Source: Ruminococcus sp.
Lineage (GTDB): Bacteria; Bacillota; Clostridia; Oscillospirales; Ruminococcaceae
Assembly: GCA_015066745.1 (NCBI GenBank)
Contig: SVNW01000025.1
Location: 1-44,759 of the forward strand
Direction of reading: 5' to 3'
Length of the DNA: 44,759 bases
Shown here: positions 31,392 to 39,654 of the stretch, in pieces
Position numbering within the stretch: the first letter of the stretch is position 1
How the letters are laid out: every line of letters starts with the position of its first letter
Translations under genes and position numbers: made by a program
The notes under the pieces: generated by a model
Told to the model about the DNA's origin: nothing
Seen by the model: the letters and a program-made list of their open reading frames with translations, nothing else
The model's database searches: none

Positions 31392-32534
31392 ATGGCAGGA
31401 TTTGTTTTTGAAAGCGATGCATACGATCCGGAGGTAAATATAAAAGTTATAGGTGTTGGCGGTGGCGGCGGAAACGCACTCAACTGTATGGCTGATTCAG
31501 GAGTGAGTGATATTGAATACATAGCTATCAATACTGACGCATCAGCTCTCAGAAATTCAAAGGCAACATCTAAGATACAGATCGGTGCTAAACTCACAAG
31601 AGGCAGAGGTGCAGGAAACAAGCCGGAAGTAGGCGAAAGATCTGCGCAGGAAAATAAAGAAGAAATTGCAGCAGCACTTAAAGATGCTGATATGATTTTT
31701 ATTACAGCCGGCATGGGCGGTGGTACAGGTACAGGTGCTGCACCTGTAGTAGCACAGATCGCTCAGGAGATGGAAGTTCTTACTGTAGCAGTTGTTACAA
31801 AGCCTTTCCTTTTTGAAAGAGAGCAGAAAATGCTTCAGGCTGAAAGAGGTATAGCAGAACTTAAAAAGTATGTTGACTCACTTATAGTTATTCCTAACGA
31901 AAAGCTTCTCGTAGGAATGGACAAGCCTCTTACAATGAGAGAATCATTCTCACTTGCAGATGATATTCTCAAAACAGGTGTAAAGAGTATCTCAGATCTT
32001 ATAGTTGATGATGGATTTATCAACCTTGACTTTGCAGACGTTTCAACAATCATGAAGGGTGCAGGTTATGCACATATGGCTATCGGTTATGGTTCAGGTA
32101 AGGACAAGGCTACAGATGCCGCAAAGGCAGTTATTTCAAGCCCGCTTCTTGAAACTTCTATTTCAGGTGCTAACAGACTTCTTATCAACATTGCAATGTC
32201 AGAAGACGTTCTTGCTGAAGATGTTGATACAGCTACAAAGATGATCACAGATACAGCTGCTGATGATGTTGAATTTATCTTTGGTACAGCATTTAAGGAA
32301 GATATGCAGGACGAAATGAGAATCACAGTTATCGCTGCAGGTTTTGGAGAACCAAAGAGTGTAATTCCTATGGAAAATCCTCTTATTGATGAAGTTCCCG
32401 TACAGCCTGTTATTCCAAAACAGCCTGTAAAGCCATCAATGTCTTCAATGAAATCATCACTTTCATCTTCTTCACTTTCATCAGATGAAGATGATCTCGA
32501 TGCAATATTCAAGATTCTTGATAACAAGAAATAA
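31392..32534 (+). CDS. ftsZ: Cell division GTPase FtsZ
   Basis: This 380-aa protein starts at ATG 31392 after GAGAGGAG. The N-terminal GVGGGGGNALN nucleotide loop, the tubulin signature GGGTGTGAAP and the T7-loop NLDFADV are all present. After the GTPase core (to about residue 320) comes a Pro/Ser-rich linker and an acidic C-terminal peptide DEDDLDAIFKIL, the docking site for partners such as SepF or FtsA; no ftsA is in this window. It forms the Z ring. It is transcribed from its own promoter and ends at a strong terminator. Confidence 0.97.
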   Translation: MAGFVFESDAYDPEVNIKVIGVGGGGGNALNCMADSGVSDIEYIAINTDASALRNSKATSKIQIGAKLTRGRGAGNKPEVGERSAQENKEEIAAALKDADMIFITAGMGGGTGTGAAPVVAQIAQEMEVLTVAVVTKPFLFEREQKMLQAERGIAELKKYVDSLIVIPNEKLLVGMDKPLTMRESFSLADDILKTGVKSISDLIVDDGFINLDFADVSTIMKGAGYAHMAIGYGSGKDKATDAAKAVISSPLLETSISGANRLLINIAMSEDVLAEDVDTATKMITDTAADDVEFIFGTAFKEDMQDEMRITVIAAGFGEPKSVIPMENPLIDEVPVQPVIPKQPVKPSMSSMKSSLSSSSLSSDEDDLDAIFKILDNKK

Positions 32535-32547
32535 AATTGACATTTTA

Positions 32548-32586
32548 AAATCGTACATGTGCAAAACATGTGCGATTTACTTTTTT
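32548..32586 (+). terminator. Terminator of ftsZ
   Basis: A 12-bp stem (32548-32559 with 32567-32578, one G-U pair) around a 7-nt loop is followed by six T at 32581-32586. Confidence 0.85.
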
Positions 32587-32639
32587 GAATTGTTTATATT
32601 GACTGTTTTTAACATATAAAACTTGTGAATATTGTTAGG

Positions 32640-32669
32640 TTGATAATGTTGTTGTATATATGTTATAAT
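32640..32669 (+). promoter_or_regulatory. Promoter of the DivIVA-like gene
   Basis: TTGATA (32640-32645) and TATAAT (32664-32669) are spaced by 18 bp, with TGT as extended -10. Confidence 0.7.
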
Positions 32670-32765
32670 ATAGGTACTAGTTAAAGTGTGCAATATGATT
32701 AAAATTTTATTATTTAGTGATTGTTATTGCAGTATATCTTATATGATAAGGAGCGCAGATTCAAT

Positions 32766-34349
32766 ATGGAAGAAGTAAATGAATTAGGTATATTTAAAGA
32801 AGCCAGATTTGGTGGTTTCGTTAAAGAAGATGTATTGAACTACACAAATAAACTCACATCTGAGATCAAACAACATAAGGAAATGATCAAGGAACTCGAG
32901 GAAAAGATAAAAGTCCTCGAAGAAAGACCGGCTCCTTCAGCTCAGAAGTCAAACGAACCAAGACCTGAAGATAAGGAAAAAGTACAGAAACTTGAAGGCG
33001 AAGTTAAGACTTTGAGCAACAAACTCAACTCTACAACTATTACTCTGAAAAAACTCGAAGAGGCTCTTCAGTCAGAGAAAAAAGCACGTCAGTCCGAAAA
33101 GAATCTTTATGAAGCTGAAAAAGCTAAATACGAGGAAATGGATAAAGGTTCAGTTTCCGGTGTTGATAAAGCTGAAATCGATAACTTCAAAAAGCAGATA
33201 TCCGAAAAGGATAATCAGCTTAAAGATAAGGATAACCAGCTCAAAGAAAAAGATGAACAGCTTAAAAACAAGGAAAAAGATATCGTTGGTCTGAAAAAAT
33301 CCGTAGCACAGAAAGACGAAGAAATAGAACAGCTCAAGAAAGAAGTGACTGAGCTTAAAAATTCCGCACAGGAAACAGGTTCTGAGTTTAAGAGTACTTT
33401 TGATATCGGAAATGTATTTATAGAAGCACAGAATACTGCTAAGAAGATTACAGTAGAAGCACAGCACGCAGCTGACAAGCTTGCAGAAGAAGCTAAAGAA
33501 AAGGCAGATAAGCTTATTGCTGAGGCAAATGAATATTCTGAGGCTACTCTCAAGGAAGCTGATGAAAAGAGCAGTGAGATGATCGCACAGGCACAAAAGA
33601 AGTGCGACGAGATGATCGCTGAATCTGAAAAGCAGGCTTCAGAGCAGAAAGTACAGCTTAATGAAAAATCTCAGGCTCTTGATAAGATATCTGAGGATAT
33701 CAGAGAAACATTCAAGTCTGATCTTGACAAATTAAAGGGTAACCTTAAAGATATTACCGAAATGATAGCGGTATTCAATACTGATATCAATAAGGCTGTA
33801 GGCGAAACAAATCAGAAGATCGATGATTATGGAAAGTCTATGTTCGATAAAAAGTCTTTAGAAGAACTTATAAAGACTTTGCCAAAGCCTGAACCTCCAA
33901 AACAGCCAGAACCAAAGGCAGAAGAGGGAAAAACTAATGAAGTCAAGAAGGATGATAATAAACAGAATACTCCTGCTGATGACAAATCTGAAAATCAGAA
34001 GAAAAATCCCACGCCTGACGGAAAAAATAAAAAAGCAACCTGGGCAATGGATGACCTCGAAGCACTTACAAAACAGGTGGAAATGACAGCCGGAAATGGC
34101 AAGAACAATAATAATAACAACAATAACAATCATAATAACAATCATAAAAATGATAATAAGAATCAAAAATCCGGCGAGTGGAAGAGTGATCTTGAAGCAC
34201 TTGCTAAAGAAGCTGAACAGACAGCTAAGGGAGAAGCAAATAATGATGCTTCAAAACCGGCAGCTCCACAGCCTCAGAAACCGTCATGGAAAAACGATCT
34301 TGCAGCTCTTGCCAAAGAAGCAGAGATTGAAGAAATCGATAATGTTTAA
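32766..34349 (+). CDS. DivIVA-like long coiled-coil protein with three C-terminal W-x-x-DL repeats
   Basis: This 527-aa protein starts at ATG 32766 behind TAAGGAGCG; the in-frame start at 32721 lies upstream of that site. The first 25 residues contain FKEARFGGFVKEDVLNY, close to the membrane-binding DivIVA N-terminus. Coiled coil fills most of residues 28-350 in Lys/Glu heptads, with a run of D-N-Q-L-K-(D/E)-K repeats. Then comes a disordered Pro/Lys/Asn region including an Asn/His run (34106-34153). Three similar motifs end the protein: WAMDDLEALTKQVE, WKSDLEALAKEAE and WKNDLAALAKEAE. It lies right after ftsZ, where DivIVA usually sits in Firmicutes, but is more than twice normal DivIVA length (about 160-230). 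I infer a polar or septal scaffold. Confidence 0.8.
   Translation: MEEVNELGIFKEARFGGFVKEDVLNYTNKLTSEIKQHKEMIKELEEKIKVLEERPAPSAQKSNEPRPEDKEKVQKLEGEVKTLSNKLNSTTITLKKLEEALQSEKKARQSEKNLYEAEKAKYEEMDKGSVSGVDKAEIDNFKKQISEKDNQLKDKDNQLKEKDEQLKNKEKDIVGLKKSVAQKDEEIEQLKKEVTELKNSAQETGSEFKSTFDIGNVFIEAQNTAKKITVEAQHAADKLAEEAKEKADKLIAEANEYSEATLKEADEKSSEMIAQAQKKCDEMIAESEKQASEQKVQLNEKSQALDKISEDIRETFKSDLDKLKGNLKDITEMIAVFNTDINKAVGETNQKIDDYGKSMFDKKSLEELIKTLPKPEPPKQPEPKAEEGKTNEVKKDDNKQNTPADDKSENQKKNPTPDGKNKKATWAMDDLEALTKQVEMTAGNGKNNNNNNNNNHNNNHKNDNKNQKSGEWKSDLEALAKEAEQTAKGEANNDASKPAAPQPQKPSWKNDLAALAKEAEIEEIDNV
34038..34333 (+). repeat. Three copies of W-x-x-DL-x-AL-x-K motif
   Basis: The coding copies start near 34041, 34179 and 34287. 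Each encodes Trp, two variable residues, Asp-Leu, Ala-Leu, Lys and a Glu about 12 residues after the Trp. Low-complexity linkers separate them. Confidence 0.8.
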
Positions 34350-34386
34350 TTTCTAAAAATATATTGCAGAAAAGACGGATCTGAAA

Positions 34387-34944
34387 ATGGAAAGTATAAA
34401 AAAAATCAGGACAGATGAAATAAAAAAATATGCCGGTGATCTCAAGGTCGGAGAAAAGGTGCTTCTTAGTGGGTATGTTTACACTTCGCGTGATGCTGCT
34501 CACAAAAGAATAAAGTCACTTATAGACAGTGGTGAAAAACTTCCTTTTGATCTTGAAGGAGCAGTTATTTATTACGCAGGTCCCACTCCTGCCAAAGACG
34601 GTCAGCCTATAGGTTCATGCGGACCGACTACATCAGGAAGAATGGATAAGTTTGCTCCGGAATTTCTGGATCTTGGTCTTGCCGCTATGATAGGCAAGGG
34701 TGAACGCAGTAAAGAAGTATGCGATGCCGTTGTAAGAAACGGTGCGGTGTATTTCTGTGCAATTGGTGGTGCGGGTGCACTTGCTGCCAAGTGTATAAAA
34801 AGCTGTGAAGTAATAGCTTTTGAAGATCTTGGATGTGAGTCTGTAAAAAGACTGTATATAGAAGATTTTCCTCTTATAGTTGCAAATGACTGTAATGGCG
34901 GAGATATTTTCCTTGAAGGAAGAAATAAATATTGCAAACTTTAA
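34387..34944 (+). CDS. Fe-S hydro-lyase beta subunit (class I fumarase / L-tartrate dehydratase type)
   Basis: This 185-aa protein starts at ATG 34387, 37 bp after the DivIVA-like gene. It has GAVIYYAGPTPA and GSCGPTTSGRMD, then GKGERS and AIGGAGALAAKCI, the standard beta-subunit (swivel domain) signatures of two-subunit fumarases and tartrate dehydratases. The beta subunit alone is not active; the alpha subunit with the 4Fe-4S site is absent from the window on both sides. A strong terminator follows directly. Fumarase in an incomplete TCA pathway is more likely than tartrate use, but this is inference. Confidence 0.88.
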   Translation: MESIKKIRTDEIKKYAGDLKVGEKVLLSGYVYTSRDAAHKRIKSLIDSGEKLPFDLEGAVIYYAGPTPAKDGQPIGSCGPTTSGRMDKFAPEFLDLGLAAMIGKGERSKEVCDAVVRNGAVYFCAIGGAGALAAKCIKSCEVIAFEDLGCESVKRLYIEDFPLIVANDCNGGDIFLEGRNKYCKL

Positions 34945-34952
34945 AATAATCT

Positions 34953-34991
34953 ATTACATAGCCGTATCTATATCGGCTATGTAATTTTTTT
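34953..34991 (+). terminator. Intrinsic terminator
   Basis: A perfect 12-bp stem (ATTACATAGCCG at 34953-34964, CGGCTATGTAAT at 34974-34985) is followed by a run of T. Confidence 0.9.
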
Positions 34992-35025
34992 CTTTACATA
35001 TATGAGCGATCAAGGAGTTATTTTT

Positions 35026-37155
35026 ATGAAAGTTCAGAAACGTGATGGCAGAGTTGCCGAATATGACAAGGCGAAAATTATTACAGCAATCAGGAAGGCT
35101 AATGCAGAAGTACCTGATAATGAAAAAGTAGAAACCCAGTCTATAGAAACGATTGTCAGGTATGTTGAAAAATTTGCAGGGAAAAATATACTTCATGTAG
35201 AAACGATACAGGACATGATCGAAAAAGAACTTATGAGGCAGAACAAATATATTCTTGCAAAAAAATATATTATATATCGTTATCAGAGAGCATTGCTCAG
35301 AAAAGCCAATACTACTGATGAGTCCATACTCAAGCTCATTAAAAATGAAAACAAGGAACTTTCGGAAGAAAATTCAAATAAAAATACTATACTCGCCTCT
35401 ACTCAGAGAGATTATATAGCCGGAGAGGTTTCAAAAGACCTTACACGCAGATTGCTTCTGCCTGAAAGAATATCAATGGCTCATGATCAGGGGGTTCTTC
35501 ATTTTCATGATGCTGATTATTTTATACAGTCTATTTTCAACTGTTGTCTGATAAATATCGGTGATATGCTTGACAACGGAACTGTTATGAACGGAAAAAT
35601 GATAGAATCACCGAAAAGTTTTCAGGTTGCATGTATTGTTATGACGCAGATAATAGCGGCGGTTGCAAGCAATCAGTACGGCGGTCAGTCTGTTGATATG
35701 AGGCATCTTGGAAAATATCTGAGAAAAAGCAAAAACAAGTATCTTAAAGAAATGACTGAAAAATATTCTGATAAACTTGATGAGAGTATGATAAACGAAA
35801 TAGTTAATATGAGATTGTATGATGAACTCAAATCAGGGGTGCAGACAATACAGTATCAGATAAATACTCTTATGACTACTACAGGACAAGCACCGTTTGT
35901 AACGTTATTTCTTCATCTTGATGAAAATGATGAGTATGCAGAGGAAAATGCAATGATCATTCATGAAATACTTCGTCAGCGAATGGAAGGTACAAAAAAT
36001 GAAGCAGGAGTTTATGTTACACCTGCTTTTCCAAAACTTATTTATGTGCTTGATGAGCATAACTGTCTTAAAGGCGGAAAGTATGATTATCTCACCGAAA
36101 TGGCTGTGAAGTGTTCGGCAAAGAGAATGTATCCCGATTATATTTCCGCAAAGAAAATGCGTGAAAATTATGAAGGAAATGTATTTAGCTGTATGGGGTG
36201 CAGAAGTTTCCTTGCACCCTGGAAAGATGAAAACGGTCAGTACAAATTTGAAGGAAGATTTAATCAGGGTGTGGTAAGTATAAATCTTCCGCAGATAGGG
36301 ATAATTGCAGATCAGAATGAAGAAGTGTTCTGGAAACTTTTTGATGAACGTCTGCATCTTTGTTTTGAAGCACTCATGTACAGGCATAAGGCGCTTGAAG
36401 GTACACTTTCGGATGTAAGTCCTATTCACTGGCAGTATGGAGCTATATCAAGACTTCCTAAGGGCGCAGTGATAGATGAGCTTCTGCATGGCGGATATTC
36501 AAGTATTTCTCTTGGATATATAGGTCTTTATGAAGTGACAAAGCTTATGAAGGGTGTAAGTCATACGACAAAGGAAGGAAAAGAATTTGCTCTGAGAGTT
36601 ATGAATCATATGCGTGAAGCTACAGAGCGCTGGAAAAGTGAAACAGGAATCGGATTTGCACTTTACGGTACTCCTGCCGAATCGCTTTGCTACAGATTTG
36701 CAAGGATAGACAGACAGAGATTTGGAATTATAAAGGACGTAACGGATAAAGGGTACTATACAAATTCGTATCATATCGATGTACGTGAAGAAATAGACGC
36801 TTTTGAAAAATTTGAGTTTGAAAATCAGTTTCAGAAGATTTCTCTGGGTGGTGCTATTTCATATGTTGAGATACCAAATATGTCAAAAAATCTTGATGCG
36901 CTCAGAGAAATGGTAAAGTTTATTTATGAAAATATTCAGTATGCAGAATTTAATACCAAGTCTGACTATTGTCACGAATGTGGTTTTGACGGTGAGATAA
37001 TCGTAAATGATGATAACGAGTGGGAATGTCCGCAGTGTCATAACAAAAAACGCTCAAAGCTTACTGTAACAAGGAGAACCTGTGGATATCTCGGCGAAAA
37101 TTTCTGGAATACAGGAAAGACAAAGGAAATAAAAGAAAGGGTACTTCATCTGTAA
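35026..37155 (+). CDS. nrdD: Anaerobic ribonucleoside-triphosphate reductase NrdD
   Basis: This 709-aa protein starts at ATG 35026, 8 nt after AAGGAG; the in-frame ATG at 35002 precedes that site. An N-terminal ATP-cone (about 1-90, starting VQKRDGRVAEYDKAKI) gives allosteric control. The large barrel follows. Near the C-terminus are two Cys pairs of a zinc site (CHECG and CPQC), then the glycyl-radical motif RTCGYLG with radical Gly687. It makes deoxyribonucleotides without oxygen, which supports a strict anaerobe. The activase gene follows after 2 bp. Confidence 0.96.
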   Translation: MKVQKRDGRVAEYDKAKIITAIRKANAEVPDNEKVETQSIETIVRYVEKFAGKNILHVETIQDMIEKELMRQNKYILAKKYIIYRYQRALLRKANTTDESILKLIKNENKELSEENSNKNTILASTQRDYIAGEVSKDLTRRLLLPERISMAHDQGVLHFHDADYFIQSIFNCCLINIGDMLDNGTVMNGKMIESPKSFQVACIVMTQIIAAVASNQYGGQSVDMRHLGKYLRKSKNKYLKEMTEKYSDKLDESMINEIVNMRLYDELKSGVQTIQYQINTLMTTTGQAPFVTLFLHLDENDEYAEENAMIIHEILRQRMEGTKNEAGVYVTPAFPKLIYVLDEHNCLKGGKYDYLTEMAVKCSAKRMYPDYISAKKMRENYEGNVFSCMGCRSFLAPWKDENGQYKFEGRFNQGVVSINLPQIGIIADQNEEVFWKLFDERLHLCFEALMYRHKALEGTLSDVSPIHWQYGAISRLPKGAVIDELLHGGYSSISLGYIGLYEVTKLMKGVSHTTKEGKEFALRVMNHMREATERWKSETGIGFALYGTPAESLCYRFARIDRQRFGIIKDVTDKGYYTNSYHIDVREEIDAFEKFEFENQFQKISLGGAISYVEIPNMSKNLDALREMVKFIYENIQYAEFNTKSDYCHECGFDGEIIVNDDNEWECPQCHNKKRSKLTVTRRTCGYLGENFWNTGKTKEIKERVLHL

Positions 37156-37157
37156 TC

Positions 37158-37688
37158 ATGAATTATGCACATATAAAAAAGAGTGATATAGCAAACGGTC
37201 CGGGTGTGAGAGTGTCGCTGTTTGTCAGTGGCTGTACGCATCACTGTAAAGGTTGTTTTAATCCTGAAACGTGGGATTTTGATTATGGACAGCTTTTTGA
37301 TGATGATGTAATGGATATGATACTCGGATATTTGTCAAGGGAATATATTTCAGGGTTATCACTTCTTGGAGGAGAGCCTTTTGAAGCTGAGAACCTTCCG
37401 TGTTTGCTTACGCTTGTAAAGAAAGTAAAGGATAATTATCCGGCAAAAACGATATGGTGTTATACAGGGTATGATTTTGAAAAGGATATCATCAATGTTA
37501 TGGGTCACAAACGTTCAGAAGTAATGCCTTTTCTTTCATACATAGATGTAATAGTTGACGGTGAATTTGTCGAGGAGAAAAAAGATCTGAAACTGAGATT
37601 TCGTGGTTCGTCAAATCAGCGTATGATCGATGTCCAAAAATCTCTTGCCAAAGGTATTGTCTGCCTTGCCGATGAATATTATGAATAA
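37158..37688 (+). CDS. nrdG: Anaerobic RNR activating enzyme NrdG
   Basis: This 176-aa radical SAM protein starts at ATG 37158, 2 bp after nrdD. The cluster motif is CX3CX2C at Cys26, Cys30 and Cys33 (SGCTHHCKGC), preceded by NGPGVRVSLFVSG and followed by LLGGEPF. It generates the glycyl radical on NrdD. Length and pairing are standard. Confidence 0.96.
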   Translation: MNYAHIKKSDIANGPGVRVSLFVSGCTHHCKGCFNPETWDFDYGQLFDDDVMDMILGYLSREYISGLSLLGGEPFEAENLPCLLTLVKKVKDNYPAKTIWCYTGYDFEKDIINVMGHKRSEVMPFLSYIDVIVDGEFVEEKKDLKLRFRGSSNQRMIDVQKSLAKGIVCLADEYYE

Positions 37689-37721
37689 AAAATCAACACG
37701 AGGAAATAGGGGGAATTTATT

Positions 37722-39593
37722 ATGAAGTCAAAGAAAATAATATCATTACTTATGTCACTTGCGATGGCAAATACAGTTTGTGCAAATAATTTTATTTATG
37801 CACAGACGGATACACCTGTTGACATAGAAAAATCAGTTTATGACTGGCTTGTTGAGTACGGCAGTTATGATACTGATAAAAACGGTGACGGTGTTATCAG
37901 TCTTGAAGAATATGAAACGATGGAACATATGTACATCGACCTTAACTATGCGACAGATCTGAGTTTTCTTGAAAAAGCAAAGTCACTTCGTAAGGTTGAT
38001 TTTTCAAACGGTACTATAACTGATTTTTCTGTACTTAAAACTATGAAAAATCTCAGAATCATAGAGTTTGTAAATGTTCCTGTAAGTGATATTTCATGGA
38101 GTAGTGAACTTGATCTGTATATGATGTATCTTGATGGAACGAAGGTTACCGATGAACACAAGCTTTCGGTTGTACAGTTTGAAGATTATGAACTTCCTGC
38201 AGGACATCGTATAACATTCGGAACAAAGCCGAAAGGTTTGCTTGATTGTACTTTTGTAGTGGAAAACAATGATATTGCAGGATTTGAAGATGAGGGCAAA
38301 GATACTACAGAAGAATCATTTTACAACTGTTTATACGGAAAATCAGTCGGAGAAACCACATACTCGGTACTTGTTGACGGTGAAGTTGTAGGACAGGGCA
38401 AGATAAAAGTAGTACCTTCACATATAATATCCTATGCTCCCGATGAAAATGCCTGCAAAGTTAAAAAGAGTGAAAGTGTTCATAACTACGGTAACGGTAC
38501 GATGCAGGAAAATATTCTTTTTGAAGATGGCAGATATTATGAATATACATCAGAGGGGCTTGCTTTCAGAGGTGAAGGTGTAAAAGATTTTTATTTTGTT
38601 TACAGTGATGATAATTATATTGAGTACACTATTTATGAAAACGGCAGACTTGATGTTGATAAAAAGACGGTATTTGAAGATGGTGTTGAAAGTACAGAAG
38701 ATAATTTTGTACTTAAAGAAGACGGTTCACTTTTTTATGTATATACCGATGGCGGATCTAAGAAAATCAGTGATAATATTTCAGAGTTACTCAGTTCAAA
38801 ATATGCGGTCACTCAGAACGGTCATCTGATAGCTTTTTCTCAAAAAGATGATGTAAAAGATTACGGTTCTTTTGATATAAAAAAATTTTTCTATAGTTAC
38901 GTTTCATATGTGCTTGATGAAAACGGAGAGGTGTCTGCTATAAGGTCGGGTGATAAGTCAGCAAAACTTCTTTGTGAAAATGTGACAGACATGGGATATA
39001 TAAATGGAACTGATACTCTTGTTTGTGTTCTTGAAGACGGAACGCTCAAAAAGATAAATAACGGCAATATCTATGATTACAAGAGAGATGGAGAATTCAC
39101 TCTTAAAGATGAGCCGTATTACATAAGTTATTCAAATCCGTCAACTATGTATATTCCCGAAAAGTCTATTGAAGTAGCAGGAATAACACCGTATGTTGAC
39201 GATGTTCCGTATATGTCATCTATTCGCAGTGACGATGGTGTCGAATATTTTACTTGCCTTGGAAAATATATGGCTATGTCAAATGTTAAAGAAACATTTG
39301 GTGCGTTTTGTGATGGAGAAGATTATATTATCCTGATTCGATGCAATGATGATACATTCTGGGAGTATCGCATCGGAGCGGATACAGTAAAGAAAATCGA
39401 ATTTGGTAATGATGACGTGACAGAACCCGGAAATGATGATAAGGCAGATGCAGTAACACTTGTAAGGCTTCTGAAATATCTTGTGAATGAAGATGGGGCG
39501 GATAAAGATGATAAGGGATTTGATGTAAATGAAGACGGGGCAGTTAATGTTGTTGATTTTATAATGTTGAAAAATATGTTGGTTTCAGAGTAA
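37722..39593 (+). CDS. Secreted protein with EF-hand-like, LRR-like and dockerin-like segments
   Basis: This 623-aa protein starts at ATG 37722 after AGGGGG. A signal peptide covers about residues 1-28. Near residues 44-58 is an EF-hand-like loop (DTDKNGDGVISLEEY), followed by two LRR-like strands (LSFLEKAKSLRKVDF and TDFSVLKTMKNLRIIEF). Residues 150-540 form a beta-rich region of unknown fold with repeated DG turns (propeller-like pattern). The C-terminus (about 570-623) is dockerin-like: the first loop is degenerate (GNDDKADAVTLVRLL), the second is DVNEDGAVNVVDFI. It lies only 33 bp after nrdG without a visible promoter, so it may be read through from nrdDG, although its function appears unrelated. 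Confidence 0.8.
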   Translation: MKSKKIISLLMSLAMANTVCANNFIYAQTDTPVDIEKSVYDWLVEYGSYDTDKNGDGVISLEEYETMEHMYIDLNYATDLSFLEKAKSLRKVDFSNGTITDFSVLKTMKNLRIIEFVNVPVSDISWSSELDLYMMYLDGTKVTDEHKLSVVQFEDYELPAGHRITFGTKPKGLLDCTFVVENNDIAGFEDEGKDTTEESFYNCLYGKSVGETTYSVLVDGEVVGQGKIKVVPSHIISYAPDENACKVKKSESVHNYGNGTMQENILFEDGRYYEYTSEGLAFRGEGVKDFYFVYSDDNYIEYTIYENGRLDVDKKTVFEDGVESTEDNFVLKEDGSLFYVYTDGGSKKISDNISELLSSKYAVTQNGHLIAFSQKDDVKDYGSFDIKKFFYSYVSYVLDENGEVSAIRSGDKSAKLLCENVTDMGYINGTDTLVCVLEDGTLKKINNGNIYDYKRDGEFTLKDEPYYISYSNPSTMYIPEKSIEVAGITPYVDDVPYMSSIRSDDGVEYFTCLGKYMAMSNVKETFGAFCDGEDYIILIRCNDDTFWEYRIGADTVKKIEFGNDDVTEPGNDDKADAVTLVRLLKYLVNEDGADKDDKGFDVNEDGAVNVVDFIMLKNMLVSE

Positions 39594-39608
39594 ACTAATA
39601 AAAGAGAT

Positions 39609-39649
39609 ATCCCCCGATAATTTCGTGAGAGGTGAAATTATCGGGGGAT
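39609..39649. terminator. Strong bidirectional terminator
   Basis: A perfect 16-bp GC-rich stem (39609-39624 with 39634-39649) lies between convergent genes, 15 bp after the plus-strand stop codon and 5 bp after the minus-strand stop codon. Both flanks have T-rich or A-rich sequence. Confidence 0.9.
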
Positions 39650-39654
39650 TGATT

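Noticed and set aside
33150-33596. Cys/Phe-rich reverse-strand open frames opposite the coiled-coil gene
   Set aside because: They arise from the Lys/Glu codon bias of the coiled coil read on the opposite strand and have no start signals.
34106-34153. Asn/His-coding repeat tract as a possible unstable microsatellite or sequencing artefact
   Set aside because: The reading frame stays open across it and continues into two conserved motifs, so it is a real low-complexity linker.
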